From Thelephora terrestris (taxonomy: Eukaryota > Basidiomycota > Agaricomycetes > Thelephorales > Thelephoraceae): 64,000 bases of DNA. The notes beneath the pieces were generated by a model, which made no database searches, was not told the DNA's origin, and saw nothing but the letters and a program-made list of their open reading frames with translations. Positions 57,386 to 64,000 of this stretch are shown here, one piece after another. The stretch covers positions 1,017,501 to 1,081,500 of the forward strand of contig WIUZ02000011.1 of assembly GCA_015956445.1 (NCBI GenBank), in the 5' to 3' direction. Numbering within the stretch: the first letter of the stretch is position 1; each line of letters starts with the position of its first letter. The translations under genes were made by a program, and so were the position numbers.

Positions 57386-57886
57386 CACTGGGGGCAGGGG
57401 CACCTGGAATCAGTGATTACATCTTGATTACATGGTGAGTTCATGTGCACTTTTCAATGATTGTAATCACCGATTCCAGGTTGATTACATTTCAAATGTT
57501 ACCTTGACATGTAATCCAACTGTTGCCACCAACTCCATTTCAAATTTCCTCAAGATGTTCCCAAGCAATGTTTCCTGAATGTGCCCAGTGGGTACATTGT
57601 GAAAACATCTCATGTTTTTGAGCGCATTTAGATTACATCTTGGACGATTGAAGAACATGCTGATTACATTGCAGTATCATTTTTGCTGACAGGTTGAAAG
57701 CATCCCAGAAACATTTGGTGAGAACATTTCAAATGGAATTGGTGGACATTGGTTGGATTACATGTCAAGGTAACATTTGAAATGTAATCAACCTGGAATC
57801 GGTTATTACAATCATTGAAAAGTGCACATGAACTCACCATGTAATCAAGATGTAATCACTGATTCCAGGTGCCCCTGCCCCCAGTG
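57386..57886. mobile_element. M3b: CACTG foldback element in the dioxygenase gene
   Basis: 501 bp, very similar to M3a, with the 3-bp repeat TCA on both sides (57383-57385, 57887-57889). It is inserted a few codons after the dioxygenase start codon. Confidence 0.9.
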
Positions 57887-57906
57887 TCAATGGAAATGTC
57901 AGCCAT

Positions 57907-58307
57907 GATGGTATCCGAAAAACTTCAGTTCAAGCAAATTAAAGCAGGCGGGAGGCTTATGTTCGGCCTTAGAAACGTACTCTGCCTATTTTTTGGCAGA
58001 ATGAGCATGCATCTTTGAACAGTGTCTTATGCTCTCCTACAAACTCTTAGTGGTCCGATGGATTGCTGCTTTTTTGAGGCGGTATTGAAGGCGTGCCAAC
58101 AAGGGGGAGGGTGGCCAGCTGGGAGGGATACTTTCGGTGGTCCTTCAGCTGGAGCCCAAGAGTAAGGGCAGGTGGCAGCACGGGCCAACCAGACTCAATA
58201 GGCAGAGGGAGTCATGCCAGAGGGGGGACAAAACACAGGAATAACAGGAACCAACCCTTCGGCCTTGCCACAGGGTTGGGAGAAGTAGTAAAAAAGAGAG
58301 ACCAACC
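57907..58307. other. Upstream flank of the dioxygenase gene
   Basis: No gene with support. It should contain the minus-strand promoter of the dioxygenase; I see no clear TATA box. It ends where AT-rich mitochondrial-type sequence begins. Confidence 0.35.
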
Positions 58308-58699
58308 TTGAATAATAATTCTATTTTTTTAAATGAAATTGGAAGTAATAAAAATGAATCTTTGAATATAATTGTTTTATTTTCGAATCCAGAAACTTTG
58401 GTTAATTTAAGTTTAATTGTGATTAATTTCCCATTAAATACTAATGGCCCAACATTACCTAAAGGTAGTAGGTATTTAAAATGAAAATAAAATTGAATTT
58501 GCTTAAATTATGTGCATAAGCCATCAAAGTTTTATCAACTTTGAAAAAGCTTAATAAACCTTTAAGAAAATTAGAAAATAAATTCTTTTTGATTATTTGA
58601 AAATGATTTGATATATTCAGTACCATTATAAGCACAAATTAAATAAGGAATAAATTTATTATTTTCAACAATTGTTTCAATATCTATAATTGTTGAACC
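58308..58699 (-). pseudogene. dpo: Nuclear insert from a mitochondrial linear plasmid: family B DNA polymerase fragment
   Basis: An abrupt AT-rich island among GC-balanced DNA. The minus strand encodes, in order, STIIDIETIVENNKFIPYLI (exonuclease motif I, DxE), MAYAHNLSKFNF (motif II region) and FKDSFLLLPISFKKIE, as in protein-primed family B polymerases of fungal mitochondrial plasmids. Such plasmids integrate in mtDNA, and pieces reach the nucleus as NUMTs (known). The piece covers only part of the exonuclease domain, is broken in frame, and lacks the polymerase domain. Base composition is wholly unlike its neighbours. Confidence 0.85.
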
Positions 58700-58915
58700 A
58701 GAGGTCTGTGCCTGGCAACGGGTCAACTGGCTCCACTGCTTTGAGTGAGAGCCAATGCTGGAGAGCACTGAACAAGCATCCCGAAGGGACGGTGTCATAT
58801 CAGTGACACAATTGATCGGTATGATGCGCACGTGCCTTAAGCCGTCGCACGGACCCTGCATCAGTCACGCTATATAGTTGTGACATCAATAGAGTAGATA
58901 GATATATATACCACG
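58700..58915. other. Spacer between the mitochondrial insert and B2
   Basis: No gene seen. TATATATA at about 58902-58909 lies immediately outside B2; its role is unclear. Confidence 0.4.
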
Positions 58916-59892
58916 TGTCAGAGTTGAAGGCCTGCTTACTGTTTGTGGGGGTGCTAGAAGATTAGTGGGATAAGGAGTATTGGGGTGGGGTTTGGTGAAG
59001 GGAGTTCCGGGAGTGGAGGTTAGAGGTGGGGAAATGTCGAGAGCGAGTGGAAACTCAAATTGATAAGGATGGATGGGAGAGTTGTAATCTTGGCAGAATT
59101 CAACGAGGTGTTGAATGAACAGTTCAAAGTCTTGATCGCTAAGTCATTTGAAGCTGTTGTGATAATCTATAACAGTGAAGGGGAGGTCAGTTGGGATGTC
59201 CCACCAAAGAACGATGATGGCAGGGCAATGGGTATGAACATTGGTAGTTAGGTGAATGCAAGGGTTGGGGAAATAAAAAGAGGAACTAATACTGAAGTAG
59301 ACAGTAGCTAACACACTATCAGTAAAGTTGGATTTCCACAGAAATTGATGATCTGCGCCAAGCAAGAATGGCGGGAGGTGACTCTGGCGTCAAGGGTGTT
59401 GAAGGAGTGATAATAAGGGTGATGAGCTAATAGATCACTAGTTCTATTAGCTTGAAGACTTCTGATGAGTTTATACTCCCAGATAGACCTTTGAGCGTCA
59501 GGGATGACCAGGCGTTGGATGGGATTGTTAGAGGGGAAAGGATTTGGTGTGCTGAACATACACTTGCAGGAGAATTCCTGCTTAGGTGAGTTAGATAAGT
59601 AGTAAGGCGTGAAGAATTCCTCAGCTTACTTTGTTTATTGAACAGTTGGTAGGAGAGTACAGAAGAGATCGAGAATGGGGAAAGAAAGGGGCGAACGCTC
59701 TTCCTTATATACCCATTCCTCTACATGTTTAGTAATCATACAATGAGTCAAACAGGAGCAAACATGGTCTGTGCGCAGGTTAGGGCAGGGCAAATGAGTC
59801 AGGGACGAGAAACTTAGGACGACTACTGGTAAATACAAATGGGGAACAATAGGGAATGAGTCAATGGGAATACAATGGGGATTTCCCATGAT
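58916..59892 (-). mobile_element. B2: B-family LTR-like unit, left part only
   Basis: Starts TGTCAGAGTTGAAGGCCTGC, diverged from B1 and B3. It includes the TATA box (59704-59711, minus) and a broken counterpart of the 207-residue frame between about 58930 and 59560. F3 is inserted at 59893 (ATGAT before it), and the remainder lies beyond the window. The most degraded B copy here. Confidence 0.7.
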
Positions 59893-60032
59893 TGTCAGGG
59901 CCACTCTTTGCCCTTCAGGTACCAGTGCTGTTGGTGAGTCGCAACTCCAACCAACAAGAGTCAATGGGGCAAAGGGGGAACGACTTCCCTATATCCACCC
60001 AAAGTCTACGTGTGTCAGGGTTGTGGGCCTGC

Positions 60033-60656
60033 TTACTGTTTAAGGGGCACTAGAGGATTAGAGGACGGGTGAGGAGTGTTGGGTCGAACTTTGAGGGGGG
60101 TTCCGGGTGTGGAGATGAGGGAGGGAGGAACGTCAAGAGCGAGTGGTGACTCAGTTTGATAAGGATGGACGGGTGAGTGATAGTCTTGGCAGAATTGACT
60201 CAATTGCTGAATGAACAGGTCGAAGTCTTGGTCGCTGAGGCGTTCAAAGCTTATGAGATACTCTATAACCGAATAAGGTAATTCAGTTGGAATTTCCCAC
60301 CACAAGACAATAATAGCTGGGGAATGGGTATGAATGTTAGTGGTAAGGTGAACGTGGGGGTTGGGGAAGTAGAAGGCCAGACTTATACTGAAGTAAACGG
60401 TTGCTAGGATGCTCTCAGTGAGGTCGGAGTTCCAAAGGAACTGATGATTGGCTCCTAAGAGAAAAGGAGGAGTGGTGACTCCGGAATTGAGAGCTGCGAA
60501 GGGACGATAATAAGGGAAATGGGTGAGTAAACTGGCGGTTCGGTTTACTTGAAGACTTCTGATGAGCTTATACTCCCAGATAGATCTCCTAGCGTCTGGT
60601 ATGACCGGACGTTGAATAGGGCTGGTAGAGGGGAATGGGTTAGGGGCGCTGAACAT
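60033..60656 (-). CDS. B3 207-residue protein, function unknown
   Basis: Intact counterpart of the B1 frame at 4927-5550, of equal length, starting MFSAPNPFPSTSPIQRPVIP. Conserved: WEYKLIRSLQVNRT, TTPPFLLGANHQFLWNSD, FYFPNPHVHLTTNIHTHSP and VLWWEIPTELPYSVIEYL. It ends about 20 bp inside the unit. Not recognised. Confidence 0.6.
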   Translation of the reverse strand: MFSAPNPFPSTSPIQRPVIPDARRSIWEYKLIRSLQVNRTASLLTHFPYYRPFAALNSGVTTPPFLLGANHQFLWNSDLTESILATVYFSISLAFYFPNPHVHLTTNIHTHSPAIIVLWWEIPTELPYSVIEYLISFERLSDQDFDLFIQQLSQFCQDYHSPVHPYQTESPLALDVPPSLISTPGTPLKVRPNTPHPSSNPLVPLKQ

Positions 60657-60804
60657 ACACTAGCAGGATACGTCCTGCTTTTGAATGAGTCAGAAGGAGT
60701 AAGGCGTGAGGAGAATTCCTCAGCTTACTTTGTTTATTGAGGTTGTGGGTAGAGGAGTACAGAAGAGATTGGGAATGGGGAAAAGAAAGGAGCGAACGCT
60801 CTTC

Positions 60805-60812
60805 CTTATATA
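60805..60812 (-). promoter_or_regulatory. TATA box of B3 LTR
   Basis: TATATAAG on the minus strand, 150 bp upstream of the 207-codon frame, in the same context as in B1. Confidence 0.55.
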
Positions 60813-61304
60813 CCTAATCCTCTACAGGAGTCATAATTCTACAATGAACCAAACAGGGATCAACATGGTCTGTGCGTAGTTTAGGGTAGGTCGAATGAGT
60901 CAGGTCAGGGGAACTTAGGGTGACGAATGGTAATTACTAATACGGGAACAATGAGAGGAACGAGTTGATGGAAGCATTAGGGAATTTCTCATGTTTTACG
61001 GTAGTAATAGAAGCGTGCTGGGGATTTCTCTGGATCGATGGTAGCAATAGAAGCGTGGTGGGGATTTCTCATGATCGGTGGGGATTTCCCAGGGTTTGAT
61101 GGGATCGCGATTGGGGCTGAGGGTTCGTTTACCCTAGTTGGGACTTTTAATGAGTGATGGCTTTATTGTTTCCCTCTTTGGGTGTCCTATCGACTTGGAC
61201 GTATATAATCCAGTGGGATTATTGGTCTTTTCTCTCCATCGCCTCTTTTCCACTCCCACCAATACTTAACAACTCTTCCCTCTCATAAACAACCTTCCCC
61301 TACT

Positions 61305-62199
61305 ATGTCTTCCACCGCCCACGCTACTGTCCTCAACGCTAACGCGGTTCCCTTTGACTTCTCTCCGTCTTTTGAGACCGACCGTCCTTATGAGGTCAAA
61401 CAACACCTTTACAACTCCCCCGCAAACATTGCTCATGACAATCGAGTCGCCATCGACTTCTTGACCGCTCACCATGCTCCCCCTCAATTTTGGGACCAGG
61501 CCGGGTATGAAGACCCTAACCGAACGGTTATGCGGGCCCCTGGTGTTCCCCCTTTGTTGGATGCGATGGAGAGGGAGAGGGAGGATAGGATTACGAAACT
61601 GGAGAAACGCGTGGACCTTATGTATGTCACCATGAACAGTCTGAATGATGACTTCTCTCACTTTGCTTTGGAACATTGGGAACCTTTCCAGGCGTCTCTC
61701 TTCCGATATTTCAGACACCAATGTCGAGGGGCTTATTGCACCGACCCCCCTTGCAAGTCCCCAGTCGTCCCTTCGCCACCACCAGGATCGGGGTGTTCCT
61801 CTCCCTCCATCCCCTCCCTGGAGTCCTGCCCCAGTTCGTCAGATGGTGGAGAGGTCCCAGAGGAAGAAGAGTCGCAAGAGTCCGATGACTCGTTCTGGTC
61901 AACGTTGTCGTCCCTCCAACAAGTCATGGCAGGTTCAAATGAAGTTGAAGGTAGAGGTAGCGGGTCTCCAGGACCGCTATGGGTTCGTATTGGTGAGCGA
62001 GGCATTGACGGACGTGAAGAGAGAGATGCACGAGAGTCTCCAGCATGACGTTCTGGGGTGCCGGGATTGTTGGCAGGATCCGGTGACTCGAGTGTACTCG
62101 TACTGTCCTCAGAGCATACACAACCCTCACCACTTTGCCCATCATTGTCCGTTTCCCCAGGATTGTACTTGTGACGTAGACCCTTTTGTCCTGGTTTAG
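61305..62199 (+). CDS. Embedded plus-strand gene of B3, with two overlapping frames
   Basis: ATG 61305 follows a TATA-like GTATATAATCC (about 61200). The first frame (to 62048, 247 residues) has FDFSPSFETDRPYEVKQHLY, ANIAHDNRVAIDFLTAHHAP, a coiled coil at EREREDRITKLEKRVDLMYV, and a Ser/Pro-rich acidic tail. The second frame, shifted +1, runs to 62199 and ends with CRDCWQDPVTRVYSYCPQS and HHFAHHCPFPQDCTCD, a possible zinc-binding module. Layout and both frames agree with B1. Not recognised. Confidence 0.5.
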
Positions 62200-63079
62200 T
62201 TTTATAGTATTTGTTAGCCGCCTTTGTACTTTTACCACTGCGAATAAGACCAATGTCTTGAATCACTTGTGTGATCTTAGCTACTATGTCACGTGTTCGT
62301 GACAACGTGGTCCAAAACGCGATGGACGAGTGTTCTCCGGTAGGTTGTCCGAATTCACAGCAGGAGTGCCGAGCCTCTATCTGACAGATCCCTATCTTCG
62401 TCTGAGGGCAGATGTAAGAGCCCGAGGATGGCGCCTCAAACTGGTGCTTGATCAAGAGAGCGACAAGGAACTCCTTTTTGTAAGTGCGTTCGCCGATTCT
62501 TGATACAAGTCCGAGAGAGAGAGGAGAGCAAACATGTTCAAAGAGGTACTCGATAAGCTCTTCAGTGGCCTACAGCAAATACACCGATGCTGCAAGGAGA
62601 AGAGGACTCCCCGAGATATCAAAGATGGAGAATCCTCAGCTACTCTACTGGTACCTATATAGGAGAGTGGCCGGGACAGAGATAACCCTATCTAATAATA
62701 ACTCGGAGTAAAGAAGGGCCGAGAGTAAGCCAGAACAGTAAGCGGCCCGGAACTTAGAATAGAAATAACAAAGGAATGACTAACGGGTCAGGGTTCGTGA
62801 GAAAACAAAAAGGGGTCATGACGTCGTGTGGGAAAGGAATGGCAAAGAACAATATCACATGTGAAGACAAACCAATGGGAGGACGACGCGTCAGCTCGTC
62901 TGATCGGGGTAACAAAAGACCGAGTGGGGCTTGAATGTCCAGGCAAATGTATGGGGAGTCTGGACCGGTGAAACGATGGACCGACCCAATAGCGAATAGG
63001 GCGCGAGCGCTATCGATGGATCCATCAACTCTTCTTCCTAAACCAACACTCCTACCAACCAACTACTCATCCTATTATG

Positions 63080-63713
63080 CCCATGATCCGTAGGAAATAA
63101 GGGATACTTCCTTCCTGCTCCCAGTGTGGCGTACCCCAGTTATCGAGAGGTGCGTTGTCACGCGCACACCGGTGGTTGGCGTCAACTGACATCGCATTCA
63201 CAGATCTTTGCAGTCGCCAACAAGGTGGATGCTCGTCAACTGGAGGCGACGATCGTTAATCCTCCCAAGTATTTAACCATGGACGACAAGTTGTGGTTCC
63301 ACAACTTGATCGACCACAAGCTGCAAGAGTCAATGCATGGGGTGACGTTCGATACCAAACTGCGCATGCCGTGGGAGACTCCTGTAGTGTCAGCATTGTG
63401 GGGTCTTCTGCAGATGGGAATCTACGACCTAGGAAATGGCCCAGGAAGGTGGCCTGGAGCTACTCGCTCTCAACACTACACTGCAGCCGTTGGTCACCGT
63501 CTCTGGTTTCTATTGCGGACGGAACAGAAAGCGGTGAGTCGATCTGTGCATCCCACTTGTGGGATAACACTGATTGGCCTTGTAGAATGAGCGTTTGAAG
63601 CGCGAGGTGAAGGAAGCGAAGGACGATGCTCGCAGGATGTACTCAGAGATGCTGGACACCAAGAAGACTCTCCTCCTAATGAACGACATGCTTCGTGTGA
63701 CGTTCGAGAGTGA
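63080..63713 (+). CDS. Embedded gene of F3, first blocks
   Basis: After ATG 63079 come a short first part with [10 protein letters not shown], the domain block at about 63204-63534 ([51 protein letters not shown]), and the start of the coiled coil from 63586 ([20 protein letters not shown]), which M3d interrupts at 63714. It matches F1 and F2. A fossil, broken. Confidence 0.5.
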
Positions 63714-64000
63714 CACTGGGGGCAGGGGCACCTGGAATCAGTGATTACATCTTGATTACATGGTGAGTTCATGTGCACTTTTCAATGATTGTAATCGCCG
63801 ATTCCAGGTTGATTACATTTCAAATGTTACCTTGACATGTAATCCAACCAATGTCCACCAATTCCATTTGAAATGTTCTCACCAAATGTTTCTGGGATGC
63901 TTTCAACCTGTCAGCAAAAATGATACTGCAATGTAATCAGCATGTTCTTCAATTGTCTGAGATGTAATCTAAATGCACTCAAAAACATGAGATGTTTTCA
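63714..64000. mobile_element. M3d: CACTG foldback element, cut by window edge
   Basis: Starts CACTGGGGGCAGGGGCACCT after TGA and follows M3a/M3b to the end of the window. It interrupts the coiled-coil block of F3. The right end and second duplication are outside. Confidence 0.85.

Larger units (their letters stand above)
51492..57906 (-). pseudogene. TET/JBP-like 2OG-Fe(II) dioxygenase, split by M1 and M3b
   Basis: The start is ATG at 57906 (MADISIEELTAQRGKTAVVE, read across M3b), then a block at 57385-57240 (MPYSCRVLDSQGKFLL), blocks at about 57024-56762, and after M1 the catalytic part 52045-51492. The catalytic part has CHLDWLD (HxD metal ligands), GGNFSGGAMCFPQL, PGDVII reached through a 54-bp intron (51718-51771), YHGIQEW (distal His) and TPGRVVWVYFTH (2-oxoglutarate Arg). 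This pattern fits the TET/JBP family, which oxidises 5-methylcytosine or thymine and is expanded beside KDZ elements in basidiomycetes (known). A TGA between PGDVIIC and the distal-His segment fits a CGA to TGA change. With the insertions, the copy is dead. Confidence 0.65.
60013..62304 (-). mobile_element. B3: complete LTR-like unit nested in F3
   Basis: 2292 bp bounded by TGTCAGGGTTGTGGGCC and GTGTTCGTGACA, flanked by the 5-bp repeat ACGTG (60008-60012 and 62305-62309). Same layout as B1: a minus-strand TATA at 60805-60812, the 207-codon frame between it and the end, and a plus-strand gene upstream. The host F3 sequence is restored when it is removed. It looks whole. Confidence 0.85.
59893..64000 (-). 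mobile_element. F3: LTR-like unit of family F, running off the window
   Basis: Starts TGTCAGGGCCACTCTTTGCC at 59893 inside B2. B3 is nested near its end (60013-62304), and M3d is nested at 63714. TATA context CCTATATAGG at 62654-62663. The sense-strand peptides [15 protein letters not shown] recur at about 62310-62470, and the plus-strand embedded gene begins about 63080. The far end is not in the window. Confidence 0.75.

Noticed and set aside
58571-58861. 96-residue minus-strand frame starting MQGPCDGLRHVRI
   Set aside because: It joins unrelated nuclear sequence to the mitochondrial insert; only the part below 58700 belongs to the polymerase fragment.
58700-58915. tRNA or other small RNA gene near the mitochondrial insert
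   Set aside because: I could not find a cloverleaf or conserved promoter boxes; the hairpin-like pieces are not convincing.
1-64000. Bacterial features such as operons or ribosome binding sites
   Set aside because: Introns, KDZ, F-box and TET/JBP-like genes show that the window is fungal nuclear DNA.

Overview
This 64 kb window is eukaryotic nuclear DNA from a filamentous basidiomycete, most likely a mushroom-forming Agaricomycete. The evidence is short GT...AG introns of about 50 bp, a KDZ (Kyakuja-Dileera-Zisupton) transposase with its cysteine-cluster domain, an F-box protein of the agaric type, a TET/JBP-like 2OG dioxygenase, and a nuclear copy of a fungal mitochondrial-plasmid DNA polymerase. 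Almost no intact host gene is visible. The window is a deep stack of mobile elements, and many boundaries can be fixed by target-site duplications (TSDs).

Three groups of elements dominate. (1) TG...CA-bounded LTR-like units with 5-bp TSDs, called families A, B, C, E and F here. Each looks like a solo LTR of 2.2-4 kb with a TATA box a few hundred bp before its 3' end, and each carries in its oversized upstream part a gene on the opposite strand. A smaller set (D, G, P) has 4-bp TSDs, ends in GTTCA and lacks genes. No reverse transcriptase or integrase is visible anywhere. (2) CACTG...CAGTG foldback elements (M1-M7) with 3-bp TSDs, most of them nearly complete palindromes of 0.5-1.1 kb; they fit non-autonomous CACTA/EnSpm-type elements. 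(3) One large KDZ transposon (27247-39621, 12.4 kb) with 1.28-kb terminal inverted repeats, carrying the transposase gene, a second six-exon gene, a minisatellite and a captured casein kinase I fragment.

Layout. 1-9.4 kb: A1, a B fragment, an OrsD-like pseudogene, and E with B1 nested inside it. 9.4-14.6 kb: a 5.26-kb palindrome. 15.4-18.6 kb: M2, D1, M3/M4 pieces. 18.6-48 kb: an unrecognised plus-strand gene (H) broken first by F1 (which holds P) and then by M6. Inside M6 lie A3, then G, then F2, then the KDZ transposon, then M7, so insertions are nested up to six deep within the broken gene; C1 and M3c also sit in A3, and D2 in G. 48.6-49.8 kb: an F-box pseudogene. 50.2-51.2 kb: M5. 51.5-57.9 kb: a minus-strand TET/JBP-like dioxygenase gene split by M1 (which holds A2 and M3a) and by M3b. 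58.3-58.7 kb: the mitochondrial-plasmid insert. 58.9-64 kb: B2, F3 with B3 nested inside, and M3d running off the edge.

The main candidate for something undescribed is the set of LTR-like units whose upstream region encodes an antisense gene with intron-like spacers, a coiled coil and two overlapping long 3' frames. A and F share a recognisable domain, and the layout recurs in five sequence families.
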